Below are positions 18,664 through 27,699 of a DNA stretch of 64,000 nt, one piece after another (positions within the stretch are counted from its first letter, which is position 1; each line of letters begins with the position of its first letter). The stretch is taken from NCBI RefSeq assembly GCF_013760845.1, contig NZ_JACDUU010000002.1:475455-539454 (forward strand). Reading direction: 5' to 3'. The stretch is from [Anoxybacillus] calidus. GTDB taxonomy: Bacteria > Bacillota > Bacilli > Bacillales > Anoxybacillaceae. Under the pieces are notes generated by a model. That model saw only the letters and a list, made by a program, of their open reading frames with translations. It was not told where the DNA came from and ran no database searches. Made by a program: the position numbers and the translations under genes.

Positions 18664-20703
18664 CTAAAGTTTCTCTACGTCTACACGACCAGAAAAGAAA
18701 GTCGCTCCATTGCCCATATCGGCAACTCGGTCAGGAGTAAGAGAATTTACCAGATGTTTCGTACCTGGGGAATGGGCCCAGAGACCTTGAGTGACAACGA
18801 CACCTGGAAGTACGTTTTCTCCAACAGAAACCTTCAATACACATTCTCCTCGATTGTTCCACACTCGGACTTGATCTCCATCCATAATACCTTTCGATAA
18901 AGCATCTTTAATATTCATATGCAAACGTGGTTCTTTTTCAAAAGAAATATGTTTTTCATTATTTGAAAAGGTTGTGTTTAAAAAATTATGGTTAGGACCA
19001 GGCACAAACAAAAATGGAAAGTCTCCATCGTTTACAAGTGGTGTATAGGTTGGTAAAGGAGGGTAGCCATCTTGTTCCATCTTCCTTGAATAAAGTTCAA
19101 TTTTTCCACTAGGTGTTGGTAGTTTTCCTGGCAACAATGGTTTTACATTTGCTTTTACATACTGCTTTTTAACCAATGTTTCATAATCGATTCCTTCAAG
19201 GTAAGGATTGTTTGGGTTATCAAGGGCTTGCGAAATCATTTCTTCTTCTGTCTCATATAAACACTGATCCTCAAAGCCCATTTTTTTCGCAAGCAATTGG
19301 AACACTTCGACATTTGATTTGGACTCTCCATATCGTTCAATAACTGGCTGCTGAATTTGAACATAATGGTGCCAGTATGATGTATACAGATCTGTATTTT
19401 CGAATGAAGATGTTGCAGGAAGTACAATATCTGCGTATTTTGCTGTTTCTGTCAAAAATAGGTCATGCACGACGACAAAGAGATCTTCCCTTGCCAGTCC
19501 TTTTCTTACTTTATTGCTATCCGGTGCGACAACCGCAGGGTTTGTACCGTACACGAATAATGATTTTATCGGTGGGTTTAATTCCAATAATGCCTGGCCA
19601 AGCAGGTTCATATTTATGATGCGTGTATGTTTATTTTGCAATAAATCCGGGCGTTGCAAGTTCTTTGTATTAAGGGCCAAATAACTACTATTTGACTTGA
19701 TGGCCCCGCCGCCTTTTACAAGCCATTGTCCTGTCAGGGCAGGAAGACAGGCAATTGTACGAATACACATGCCCCCATTATCATGATGCTGTAGCCCATT
19801 TCCGATTCGAATAAACGAAGGCGTGATTTGGCCATACATCCTGGCTAATTTATAAATATCTTCAACTGGAACACCTGTTATTCCAGAAACAGTGATGGGA
19901 TCGTACTGGACAACATGCTCACGCAACTCTTCATGTCCGACTGTATATTGCTGCAAGAAATCGTTGTCTACCATGTTTTCGGCAAATAAAATATGCATCA
20001 TGCCCAGAGCGAGAGCAGCGTCGGTACCCGGCAATATTGGAATGAACCAATCTGCGAATTGGCCGGTTTGATTTTTATGTACATCAATAACAATAATCTT
20101 TGCTCCATTTTTTCGGGCTTTTTGGGCAAGTACAACCTGATGCATGTTTGTGCTTACAGCATTGATTCCCCAGAAGATAATTAATTTCGAATGTATCGTA
20201 TCTTCCGGGTCTATTCCAAAGCCGCCTCCCATTGTATATTTAAGCCCTTCCGATCCAGCTGACGAACAAATGGACCGATCCAGCAGGGAGGCACCCAACC
20301 GATGAAAAAACCGCCGGTCCATTCCTTCGGCGCTGAGTCTTCCCATGTTGCCATAAAAGCTATACGGAAGAATGCTTTCAGGTCCATCTGTTTGGATCAG
20401 CTCTTTCCATTTGGCAGCAATTGTCTCAATCGCTTCGTCCCAGCTTATCGGCTCAAATTTCCCTTCCCCTTTAGCTCCCGTACGTTTCATTGGATATTTT
20501 AAGCGCTTTGGATCGTAAATTCTTTCAGTCATATTCCGTACTTTATTGCATATATTTCCCTTTGTCACAGGGTGATTCGGATCTCCCTGTATTTTCACCA
20601 TTTTTCCATCTTGTTTATGTACTAGTAACCCACATTGATCGGGGCAATCCAATGAACAAACGGATGGAAATACACCTGTTGGCTTGTTCACAAATGAGTT
20701 CAT
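18664..20703 (-). CDS. Molybdopterin oxidoreductase (DMSO-reductase superfamily, YoaE-like)
   Basis: 679 residues. An N-terminal 4Fe-4S site is formed by C16, C20, C24 and C52 (SVCSLDCPDQCG, GNICNK), followed by the molybdopterin domain (from about 60; KFEPISWDEAIETIA) and the C-terminal molydopterin-dinucleotide-binding barrel (from about 560; MNIKDALSKGIMDGDQVRVW). The length and layout match B. subtilis YoaE, a soluble oxidoreductase of unknown substrate. No Tat signal and no linked iron-sulfur or membrane subunits are present. The residue in the metal-ligand region (SICSSAGSEG) shows no selenocysteine codon. Single-gene unit. Confidence 0.88.
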   Translation of the reverse strand: MNSFVNKPTGVFPSVCSLDCPDQCGLLVHKQDGKMVKIQGDPNHPVTKGNICNKVRNMTERIYDPKRLKYPMKRTGAKGEGKFEPISWDEAIETIAAKWKELIQTDGPESILPYSFYGNMGRLSAEGMDRRFFHRLGASLLDRSICSSAGSEGLKYTMGGGFGIDPEDTIHSKLIIFWGINAVSTNMHQVVLAQKARKNGAKIIVIDVHKNQTGQFADWFIPILPGTDAALALGMMHILFAENMVDNDFLQQYTVGHEELREHVVQYDPITVSGITGVPVEDIYKLARMYGQITPSFIRIGNGLQHHDNGGMCIRTIACLPALTGQWLVKGGGAIKSNSSYLALNTKNLQRPDLLQNKHTRIINMNLLGQALLELNPPIKSLFVYGTNPAVVAPDSNKVRKGLAREDLFVVVHDLFLTETAKYADIVLPATSSFENTDLYTSYWHHYVQIQQPVIERYGESKSNVEVFQLLAKKMGFEDQCLYETEEEMISQALDNPNNPYLEGIDYETLVKKQYVKANVKPLLPGKLPTPSGKIELYSRKMEQDGYPPLPTYTPLVNDGDFPFLFVPGPNHNFLNTTFSNNEKHISFEKEPRLHMNIKDALSKGIMDGDQVRVWNNRGECVLKVSVGENVLPGVVVTQGLWAHSPGTKHLVNSLTPDRVADMGNGATFFSGRVDVEKL

Positions 20704-20894
20704 ATATAGGCTCCTTTTATCATTAGATTATATCATAATACTATTTTATAAATTTAAAACATTAATAAAATGACTATATTGATGTTGATGGTTAATATGA
20801 TAAAATAATTCGAAAATTAAGGCAATCAGCAAAGGGGGATGGGGTAATGTGTAAAATTATATGATTTAGGATATTGTAAACGGGAGGTGCGTAC

Positions 20895-21347
20895 ATGCAT
20901 AAAAGGTTGTTTTTATTACTACTTATTATTCTACTTACTCTCATGGGTTGTTCGAACAATAGGATAGTTGGGGAAAAACCGCCAAAAACCTTGATTAAAA
21001 TAGGAAACGAAACGTATGAAACCACGCTGGGCAGTTATTGCTGGAAAGGGAGATGTGTTGATACGGCTGGACCAGTTGAACTATTAGAAGGCAAAAAACC
21101 TATAAAAGTAAGACCAGGTGAAGATGTAACGTTCGTGATGGAATATGAACCAAAACCAAATAAATTCCATATTGTACAGTTAAAAGAGAATAGAGAAACT
21201 GAAGTGGTAGTGGAAGATAATCGTTTTGTCGCACCTATAGAAAAAGGGACCTATTATTATTCATACGGAGTATGGTGGATGGATGAAAATGAAGCGAACT
21301 TCTCCCATGGTGATGCCTTCTATGCTTTCGCCTTAGAAGTAAATTAG
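20895..21347 (+). CDS. Small lipoprotein of unknown function
   Basis: 150 residues with a hydrophobic signal and lipobox LMGC (Cys19). The mature part contains GSYCWKGRCVD with two close cysteines, likely a disulfide, and a beta-rich C-terminus (GTYYYSYGVWWMDEN). Similar 'GSYCW' lipoproteins are common in Bacillus, function unknown. Ribosome site GGGAGGTG before ATG 20895. It is divergent from the molybdopterin oxidoreductase gene. Confidence 0.75.
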   Translation: MHKRLFLLLLIILLTLMGCSNNRIVGEKPPKTLIKIGNETYETTLGSYCWKGRCVDTAGPVELLEGKKPIKVRPGEDVTFVMEYEPKPNKFHIVQLKENRETEVVVEDNRFVAPIEKGTYYYSYGVWWMDENEANFSHGDAFYAFALEVN

Positions 21348-21597
21348 TAAATAGAACGTAATTTTATTTCACTAAGGGCGCCATTCTTAAATAAGAGGGC
21401 GTCTTTTTACATTTGGTCCAGATTGTGGGATAAAAGAAAGGAATTGGTGAGAAAAAATTAAAGTTAATAGTCATGTTATGAGCTTTTCATCAAACGTGTC
21501 AGAATAGTTATATAAAACATAAATTACCTATCAACAAGGTTGTTATATTCTGAGATAATCAGGATATGTAATATTGAATACCTACGGTGGAGACAAA

Positions 21598-21903
21598 ATG
21601 AAGAAATATATATCGTCAAACCGAATATCCATTACGTTTTATACTTTATTTATAGTAGGCACGTTCGACCACAAAATGAGTTTTCCAAGGAGTAATACAG
21701 AAGCACAAAAGAGTTTTCTAGCATTATGTGAACTTTTGGATCCTCACTTTGAAGAAGGAAATTATTGTGAATTATATATTTGTTGGGTTGGTGATGAAAA
21801 AGAAGAGAGAAATAAAGAATTAGACCAAATCATAAATCTAAACAATTTTGACATCAATAACATTCAAATATATGAGAAAACACTATTGGTAATTAAAAAA
21901 TAG
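21598..21903 (+). CDS. Small acidic protein, unknown
   Basis: 101 residues from ATG 21598 (GGTGGAG just upstream); the frame extends to 21574 without a ribosome site. The sequence is soluble and acidic in its second half (WVGDEKEERNKELDQI). No family recognised. Size and composition are like immunity-type or phage-type small proteins, but no toxin or phage gene is adjacent, so this is only a resemblance. Confidence 0.5.
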   Translation: MKKYISSNRISITFYTLFIVGTFDHKMSFPRSNTEAQKSFLALCELLDPHFEEGNYCELYICWVGDEKEERNKELDQIINLNNFDINNIQIYEKTLLVIKK

Positions 21904-22640
21904 TTGTACAAACCCCTGTGAAAATTTAACAGGAACAATATCTGAAAAAGGCTCTATCTGGTTATAAATGGTTAAGTAATCATGAACTTTTTACCTCTCA
22001 GACCCTAATTTAAACTTCGTTACTACTTAATATCAAATTGAGGGTGTCTCATAAACGCTTAGATAAATATCAAAGCTCTCGAAACACTAAATTAAGAATT
22101 TAATTAGGTTCTAGCGCTTTTATCTTTTAGTCTTCATTTATTAAAGTCATCTTTATATCAGTATGTCCAAGTTTTATAGATTTTTGGCACTAGTACCAAA
22201 GCATGAACCTAGGGTACTACCACAATATGTGCTTGACATAAAAACAGAATAGACTGTATATTTTAACATTATAAAATTATTATAAAATTTATTGCGTCAT
22301 ACTCAATGGTTAAGGCTTATGCCCCCTCGTATATGGATGATGAAAGAGATGATAATACCGAATGGAGTTTTAGTCATCTGCATTGCTTCAAGAATCATAC
22401 CCGTTCGAAAAGGTAGAATCATGCTAGGCGAGTCCCAGCTTTGACGAAGGGCTAGAAATCGTGGCAGCACACGATTATGATTAAGTATTTGTCGTTCTTA
22501 CTTTTTACTGATTTATTAATGAAAGGAATGGAGCGGACATCGCGTCAGCTGTAAAACGATACTTTTATTCTTTGTACATATCTAGAATATCTTTTGTAAA
22601 AGGTGCTGGAAGAGCGAGTTCAAGAAAAAGATAAGGAGTT
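21904..22640. other. Gene-free stretch upstream of precorrin-2 dehydrogenase
   Basis: About 740 bases. Short frames are interrupted by stops; the piece near 22300-22420 reads in places like a decayed protein (KEMIIPNGVLVICIASRI) but I cannot name it. No riboswitch or hairpin terminator was recognised. Confidence 0.35.
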
Positions 22641-22646
22641 CAAATC

Positions 22647-23246
22647 ATGTATCCTATTTCAGTACGTATGCAAGGTAAAAAAGTAGTGGTAGCAGGAGGA
22701 GGAAAAGTAGCATCCTTTAAGGTTGCTTTATTGTTAGAAGAAGGGGCAGACGTTACTGTAGTCAGTCCGGAAGCCGTAAATGAAATCAGGCAATGGGCGG
22801 AAAAAGGGAAATTAAAATGGATCAGTAGACAAATTGAAATAAGTGATTGTGAAGATGCCTTTCTTATCATTGCTGCAACAGATAATCCGGAACTAAACGA
22901 GAAACTGGCACAAAACGCCAAGCCTAATCAATTGGTAAATGTGATTACAAATCCCGAAAAAGGGAACGTTCATTTCCCTGCAGCATTAAAGCGCGGTAAA
23001 CTGCTGATAGCAGTATCAACAGAAGGAGCCAGTCCGAAGCTGGCGAAGAAAATTCGAAACGACCTTGCCAAGCTGTATGATGATTCATATGAAGAATATC
23101 TAGAGTTTCTGAATGAATGTCGGGTTCTAATTAAATCAAAGGGATTAGAAAAAGCTGCAAAGAATAAACTGTTGCTGGAAATTTTGCAGGATGAGTTCCG
23201 AGAATCGGAAGAAAAACGCAGGAAATTTTTGGAGAGTTTAAATTAA
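22647..23246 (+). CDS. Precorrin-2 dehydrogenase (siroheme synthesis)
   Basis: 199 residues, similar in size to YlnF/SirC, which oxidises precorrin-2 to sirohydrochlorin with NAD in siroheme or anaerobic B12 synthesis. The N-terminal Rossmann motif reads KKVVVAGGGKVASFK and the Met8-type central block IAVSTEGASPKLAKKIRNDL is intact. GATAAGGAG precedes ATG 22647. The uroporphyrinogen methyltransferase and chelatase genes usually found beside it are not in the window. Remnants of a cobalamin region follow immediately downstream. Confidence 0.88.
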   Translation: MYPISVRMQGKKVVVAGGGKVASFKVALLLEEGADVTVVSPEAVNEIRQWAEKGKLKWISRQIEISDCEDAFLIIAATDNPELNEKLAQNAKPNQLVNVITNPEKGNVHFPAALKRGKLLIAVSTEGASPKLAKKIRNDLAKLYDDSYEEYLEFLNECRVLIKSKGLEKAAKNKLLLEILQDEFRESEEKRRKFLESLN

Positions 23247-23306
23247 TCTATTTTACAAATCTAGTAAACCATTTTATAGTCAGCCCCTTTAATTATTGTG
23301 AAAAAA

Positions 23307-23440
23307 CCTTAGCGTCGGTGTTATCTCAACTTGAACTTTTCGGTGATTTCTCATGCCAAGTTCCCTGCTTGCCATTGCCTCGCACAAGAGTCAGGAGACC
23401 GACTTTGTCCTAGACACTTCAGTAAACCTACGGGCCTATA
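23307..23440 (+). promoter_or_regulatory. Degenerate cobalamin (B12) riboswitch
   Basis: The B12-box AGTCAGGAGACC is exact at 23389-23400, and the preceding core GGTGATTTC...CCCTGCTTGCCATTG resembles the conserved GGTG-AAATCC...CCCGCCACTG block of the aptamer. The 5' part is less well conserved (GGTGTT, no clear GGGAA). It sits upstream of a terminator and a CbiW-like relic. Function is doubtful given the deviations. Confidence 0.65.
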
Positions 23441-23494
23441 GGTGGAAGTGCTGATTGAATACAATACTTTGTAGTTTTGTATGTATTTATTCTG

Positions 23495-23522
23495 CACCCC
23501 TATTTAGTAGGGGGGTTTTTCA
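23495..23522 (+). terminator. Terminator downstream of the B12 aptamer
   Basis: CACCCCTA and TAGGGGGG form a short GC-rich stem around TTTAG, followed by TTTTTC. The position fits the expression platform of the cobalamin riboswitch. Confidence 0.65.
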
Positions 23523-23547
23523 TAGTGAGCAATTTTGGAGAAAATCT

Positions 23548-23667
23548 AGCTCCAGCGTCCAGCCTCTCGATGTCAAATAACCTTCCCAGCATAAAGACAA
23601 AAAGCGCCTTTAGTGGTGAAAAATATTTACCTGTTGGGACTAAGCTTGGTGCTTGCGCTTTTCTATA
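23548..23667. repeat. Possible degenerate Bacillus intergenic repeat
   Basis: The piece begins AGCTCCAGCGTCCAGCCTCT and ends with ACTAAGCTTGGTGCTTGCGC. It resembles the 'ctagctccagcgcc...' intergenic repeat I know from Bacillus and Geobacillus genomes, with an internal unrelated stretch. Recognition from memory; no second copy was found in this window. Confidence 0.3.
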
Positions 23668-23682
23668 AAAAGATAGGGAGAG

Positions 23683-23871
23683 TTGACTACTTGGAATTTA
23701 AAAGGAACGAAGCATCACGTTTTAATTTGTAACGGAAGCAGTTGTATGCGAAAGGGAGGAGAAGAGGTTACACAGGCTATTCGTAATGAAATTACCAATT
23801 TGGATTTGGACACGGTTATACATACGACAAGAACCCGCCGTAATGGACGATGCAAGGTTTGCAGTACCTAA
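23683..23871 (+). pseudogene. Truncated (2Fe-2S) ferredoxin-domain protein (CbiW-like)
   Basis: The 62 residues align with the N-terminal half of the small thioredoxin-like ferredoxin found in Bacillus cobalamin operons: HHVLICNGSSCMRKGGEEVT is well conserved. The next block should read TRTRCNGRCKDAC; here the first cysteine is arginine (TRTRRNGRCKVC) and a stop follows, so half of the protein (normally about 110 residues) and one cluster ligand are missing. The TTG start follows GGGAGAG. Confidence 0.65.
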
Positions 23872-24181
23872 AAGCAAAGATGAGTTGTTCCAGAGAATAA
23901 GATCCGATATTAAAAAGTTCTATCATCCTAAAGAAATCTGTAAACATGTCATATTGTGATGGCTATGGTATTACCTTCTTTCTTACTTTGTTATATATCG
24001 TCTAATTATGATCAATGAAGTAATGATGTTTGATGATGAATGCTACCTGGTGATACCTAAAAAAGTGACAGATGAAGAGGTATATTGCTTTCATCTGTCA
24101 TTTTTATTTACTTATTTGCTTTTGGTAGTCATATCATATTATGAAACGATAGAATAGGTTTCAACCATTTGCACTCGATCG

Positions 24182-24352
24182 TTATTTCTTGAATTTTTCT
24201 GGGGATAGCCCTTCATCTAGTGTCTTTAATGCAAGTGGTGCACGAATTCCTTCTACTGCTGCTGAAAAAGGAAGGATATAAATCGCTTGTTTTTAATAGC
24301 AGGAACATCAGCAAGTTTCTTTTTAGAAAGCAATAAATCTTGTTTCTGTTTG
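24182..24352 (-). pseudogene. Relic of an iron/cobalamin ABC binding protein C-terminus
   Basis: On the minus strand the two-frame reading LADVPAIKNKRFI, then AAVEGIRAPLALKTLDEGLS and PEKFKK-stop, matches the end of FecB/BtuF-like substrate-binding proteins. A frameshift lies between the two parts and the rest of the gene is absent. It fits a decayed cobalamin or siderophore uptake locus. Confidence 0.5.
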
Positions 24353-24497
24353 ACTGTTGTATCTCTATTATCATGTTAATAAGAGATTGGTATTTATTAA
24401 AAAATTTTTAAAAATAAGACATTCTCAAGGTGTATTGCGTAACCGATGAATATGTTGTAATCTTTTATCTGTTTTACAACGAAATACAACTTTCCAT

Positions 24498-24606
24498 CTT
24501 CTTATCTAGAGAGGCGGAGGGACTGGCCCGAAGAAGCCTCGGCAGCGGACTCGGTTTCGAGTGCTGTGCCAAATCCAGCAAGCATCGTGCTTGGAAGATA
24601 AGAAGG
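24498..24606 (+). promoter_or_regulatory. SAM-I (S-box) riboswitch
   Basis: The conserved S-box core is clear: CTTATCTAGAGAGGCGGAGG, GACTGGCCCGAAGAAGCCTC, GGCAGC, GTGCCAAATCCAGCA and the closing GGAAGATAAG that pairs with the first segment (P1). SAM binding would stabilise the aptamer and allow the following hairpin to form, switching off the downstream transporter gene when methionine/SAM is plentiful. Confidence 0.95.
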
Positions 24607-24640
24607 GTCTCTTATATAGATATGTATAAGGCCTCTTCTT
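24602..24640 (+). terminator. Expression-platform hairpin of the SAM riboswitch
   Basis: GAAGGGTCTCTTATA can pair with TATAAGGCCTCTTC, with small mismatches. It overlaps the 3' strand of P1, as expected for a switch. The T tract is short (TTCTT). Confidence 0.65.
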
Positions 24641-24667
24641 ATGTTCGGAGAAGAAGGGGCTTTTGCT

Positions 24668-26035
24668 ATGTGGAAAGGATCTTCGAAAAATACAAGAAAT
24701 GAGGTTGAGGTGGAATTGAAAAAAGGAAATCCATTTGCGTTATTTCCGTTTGTTGTTTTTTTAGTGTTGTTCATTGGTGCAGGAGTAGTTACGGGTGATT
24801 TTTATAAGTTTCCAGTCATTGTAGCGATTTTGTTTGCGGCCAGTATTTCGGTGATGATGAATCGAAAAGAGTCCTTAACGAAAAAGGTGGAAGTGTTCAC
24901 AAAAGGGGCTGGAAATGCCGATGTTATGTTAATGGTCCTTATTTTCTTATTAGCAGGGGCATTTTCGGAAGTAACCAAAGAAATGGGGGCTGTAGAATCA
25001 ACGGTCAACTTAGCCCTTTCCATTATCCCGCAAAATTTATTAATCGTCGGTTTGTTTGTTATTGGTTGTTTTATCTCCCTTTCGATGGGAACTTCGATGG
25101 GAACCATTGTAGCATTAGCACCGATTGGAGTCGGAATTAGCGAACAAACCGATATTTCTATGGCATTATCGATGGCCGCTGTTATTGGTGGTGCCATGTT
25201 TGGAGATAACTTATCTTTTATTTCTGATACAACGATTGCGGCAGTACGAACACAAAATACAAAAATGAAAGACAAGTTTAAGGTGAACTTTTTCATTGTT
25301 TTACCAGCAGCCTTGATCACGATCGTTCTTTTCTGGATATTTACTGCTGGAGAGCAAGCGGAAATTACAAATCAATCTTTTAACTGGGTGAAAATTTTAC
25401 CTTACCTTGGTGTATTAGTGACATCATTAATGGGTGTCAATGTACTAGTCGTGTTAGCAGGCGGTATTTTATTAGCAGGAATCATCGGTCTTCTTGATGG
25501 AAGCTATAATGCAATGGGCCTCATTCAAGCTATCGGTGATGGGATCGCTGGAATGCAGGAATTGTCACTGCTTTCCATTTTAATTTCCGGTTTGGTGGAA
25601 GTCATTAAATATAACGGTGGAATTGATTATTTACTTCAATTAGTTACAAGAAATGTAAAGTCGAATAAAGGAGCGCAATTCGGTATCGCAGGATTAGTGA
25701 GCTTAACAAACCTTTCAACAGCAAACAATACGATTTCCATATTAATTGCTGGTCCACTTGCGAAAAACATTGCCGATCAATATAACATTGATCCACGTAA
25801 ATCTGCTAGCTTATTAGATATTTTCTCTTGCTGTTTCCAAGGGCTCATCCCATACGGTGCGCAAATTCTATTGGCAGCAGGTGTTGCTTCCATTTCACCA
25901 TTAAGTATTTTGCAGTATTCGTTCTATCCATTCTTAATTGGGGTTTGTGGTATGATTGCGATAGTGATTGACTACCCAAAATTTAAAACGCCAAAAGAAG
26001 TGAAGGCAAACTTTGAAGCGAATAAAGCGGTATAA
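24668..26035 (+). CDS. NhaC-family transporter under SAM control (probable methionine transporter, MetT-like)
   Basis: About 455 residues with 11-12 membrane helices in the NhaC/ion-transporter superfamily fold (FIGAGVVTGDF, SMGTSMGTIVALAPIGVG, LTNLSTANNTISILIAGPLA). By sequence alone it would be called a Na+/H+ antiporter, but an S-box riboswitch immediately upstream places it in the SAM regulon. NhaC-type proteins with S-boxes have been predicted as methionine transporters (MetT). ATG 24641 lies inside the terminator region; ATG 24668 (after AAGAAGGGG) or TTG 24716 (after GAGGTTGAGG) are better starts. It is a single-gene unit with its own terminator. Confidence 0.85.
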   Translation: MWKGSSKNTRNEVEVELKKGNPFALFPFVVFLVLFIGAGVVTGDFYKFPVIVAILFAASISVMMNRKESLTKKVEVFTKGAGNADVMLMVLIFLLAGAFSEVTKEMGAVESTVNLALSIIPQNLLIVGLFVIGCFISLSMGTSMGTIVALAPIGVGISEQTDISMALSMAAVIGGAMFGDNLSFISDTTIAAVRTQNTKMKDKFKVNFFIVLPAALITIVLFWIFTAGEQAEITNQSFNWVKILPYLGVLVTSLMGVNVLVVLAGGILLAGIIGLLDGSYNAMGLIQAIGDGIAGMQELSLLSILISGLVEVIKYNGGIDYLLQLVTRNVKSNKGAQFGIAGLVSLTNLSTANNTISILIAGPLAKNIADQYNIDPRKSASLLDIFSCCFQGLIPYGAQILLAAGVASISPLSILQYSFYPFLIGVCGMIAIVIDYPKFKTPKEVKANFEANKAV

Positions 26036-26091
26036 AGAGAAAAGGTCTCATTCATTTATCAAGATCTAAAATCTAAAAATCCTTGAAAAAA

Positions 26092-26133
26092 TAAAGGTAA
26101 GCGTTTAATATGTTAGCTTACCTTTATTTTTCT
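26092..26133 (+). terminator. Terminator of the SAM-controlled transporter gene
   Basis: TAAAGGTAAGC pairs with GCTTACCTTTA around a 13-base loop, followed by TTTTTCTT. Confidence 0.85.
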
Positions 26134-26361
26134 TATTCTACTAATGCCTCTCGTTAAACAACAAAAATAAATCCTTTTCACACAGTACAAATCTTAGCTT
26201 AAAAGTCTTCTTGCATTGACAATAAAGTGATTTAATTTCGATCTTATAAACACAGCTACCACCATTCAAGCTTTCAGAACGGTTGTAAAATAGTTGTTTA
26301 ATTTAATTTTCTCGAATTCAACAACAATGAAGTCGTTTAAGAATTGGACGTCAACGAACCG

Positions 26362-26754
26362 TTAGCTTTTTGCAAGGTTTAATTGCCATGAAACACCATA
26401 TTTATCTTCAACCCAACCAAACTTTTCACTAAATGGATAAGCAGTTAATGGCATTAGAACGTTTCCATCTTGCGATAACTGTTCAAAAACTCTATTTATT
26501 TCTTCTTCGGTATCACATGTTACAAACAGTGACATTGCAGGAGTAAAAGGAAGCTCCTGCTTGTTGCTATTATCAATAGCCATAAACGTTTGTCCTTTTA
26601 ATGTGAATGTAGCATATAATACGGTTCCATCTTCATGATGAAAAACACTATTTATTTTGGATTGGTCAAATACAGAGGTGTAAAAATTCATTGCCTCTTC
26701 AGCTTTGTCATTGAACATTAAACACGTAGTGATTTTTTGATTTGAATTTCCCAC
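26362..26754 (-). CDS. PhnB-type VOC-superfamily protein
   Basis: 130 residues. The sequence KITTCLMFNDKAEEAMNFYT, the FMAIDNSN strand and the C-terminal KFGWVEDKYGVSWQLN match the PhnB/3-demethylubiquinone methyltransferase-like branch of the vicinal-oxygen-chelate fold. These small cytosolic proteins have no settled function. It has a modest GGAGC site upstream and stands alone. Confidence 0.8.
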   Translation of the reverse strand: MGNSNQKITTCLMFNDKAEEAMNFYTSVFDQSKINSVFHHEDGTVLYATFTLKGQTFMAIDNSNKQELPFTPAMSLFVTCDTEEEINRVFEQLSQDGNVLMPLTAYPFSEKFGWVEDKYGVSWQLNLAKS

Positions 26755-26883
26755 TTAAAACCAGCTCCTTTTATTAAAATTTATCAGGAAAGCAAATGAT
26801 CACATCATTTACATCTGCTCTTTTGCTTTCAATGATGTTCGGTTGATGACTGAAAAATAACATAAGATGTTTCGACTTTTGAA

Positions 26884-27135
26884 CAAAAAAGCAAGAGATG
26901 AAGCAATGAGTGAAAAAGTCATGAAATTGTTTCGAGAGAGTATTCCGTTATGCAATCGATGAAGTGATCAACACCGACAAGATATCATTTTATTGTTGAT
27001 AGAGCATGGAGATTTAACGATGAATGAAATGATCGAATGCTACACCTACCATTCTCATTATTTGAGGATTTTGAATGCGGCAGGGTTAGTAAAAGTTGAA
27101 CAAAAAGGAACAGAACGTGCTGTTATTTACATTTG
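26884..27135 (+). pseudogene. Decayed ArsR/SmtB-family regulator
   Basis: The frame at 26975-27020 reads RQDIILLLIEHGDLTMNEM and continues YLRILNAAGLVKVEQKGTER, the winged-helix pattern of ArsR regulators. The recognition-helix region is shortened to ECYTYHSH and the N-terminal part is interrupted by a stop (CNR-stop) near 26958. The conserved 'SRPAVSHHL' helix is lost, so it cannot bind DNA normally. Confidence 0.6.
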
Positions 27136-27178
27136 TTTGATTATGCAATCTAACTGCTTAAGCATCTCATTCACTCTA

Positions 27179-27213
27179 CACATAAGCCGATCGAATCGTT
27201 CGATCGGCTTATG
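27179..27213. terminator. Perfect long inverted repeat
   Basis: A 16-17-bp perfect stem, CACATAAGCCGATCGAA against TTCGATCGGCTTATGTG, with a three-base loop. It lies after the ArsR relic and has no T run, so it may be a former terminator or a protein-binding palindrome. Confidence 0.55.
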
Positions 27214-27326
27214 TGTATATTCATATATCAAAGACTCAACGCATGAATACATTCACATTCGTGAAGAGCATTTCATTCATAACCTCAGCCTAAAATCGTG
27301 CTGATCATCACTTAAACAAGTCACGA

Positions 27327-27659
27327 TTACTCCGTTAAAAAATAAATTTTCTCCACTTTCTCTTTAAACTGTTCAATATGAACAAATCTTGCTTCTCGTA
27401 AAACTTCTTTTCCATCGACATATAAAATCAAAACAGGGGCGGTAAATATGGAAAGGTGACCTGCTATGTTCGGGACATTATCGACGGTGATAAAAGCGAT
27501 TTGAATCTTTGGAAATTCAGCCATGACTTCTTTCACTTTTGGCAATAAAGCATGACAAACACTGCAATTTGTTTTCGATATGTATAAAAATGCTAAACGA
27601 TGATTGTTTACGAACTGCTCGACTTCTTCTATTGAAAATAGTTCATTCTTTGTACTCAA
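27327..27659 (-). CDS. Thioredoxin-family protein
   Basis: 110 residues with a thioredoxin fold: AFLYISKTNCSVCHALLPKV contains the CxxC site (CSVC), followed by the cis-Pro region FTAPVLILYVDGKEV. It differs from housekeeping TrxA in lacking WCGPC, and resembles YdbP/YtpP-type accessory thioredoxins. Ribosome site GGAAGGAGAC before ATG 27659. Single-gene unit. Confidence 0.85.
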   Translation of the reverse strand: MSTKNELFSIEEVEQFVNNHRLAFLYISKTNCSVCHALLPKVKEVMAEFPKIQIAFITVDNVPNIAGHLSIFTAPVLILYVDGKEVLREARFVHIEQFKEKVEKIYFLTE

Positions 27660-27699
27660 AGTTCATTTCGTCTCCTTCCATGATGATTTTCATCAATTA

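Noticed and set aside
18664..20703. Selenocysteine-containing formate dehydrogenase
   Set aside because: There is no in-frame TGA in the metal-ligand region and no partner subunits; a YoaE-like oxidoreductase is the better call.
21598..21903. Immunity protein of a toxin system
   Set aside because: Size and charge fit, but no toxin gene is adjacent and no immunity-family motif is visible.
24430..24702. 90-codon open frame across the SAM riboswitch
   Set aside because: It reads straight through the conserved aptamer and has no ribosome site; the RNA explains the sequence.
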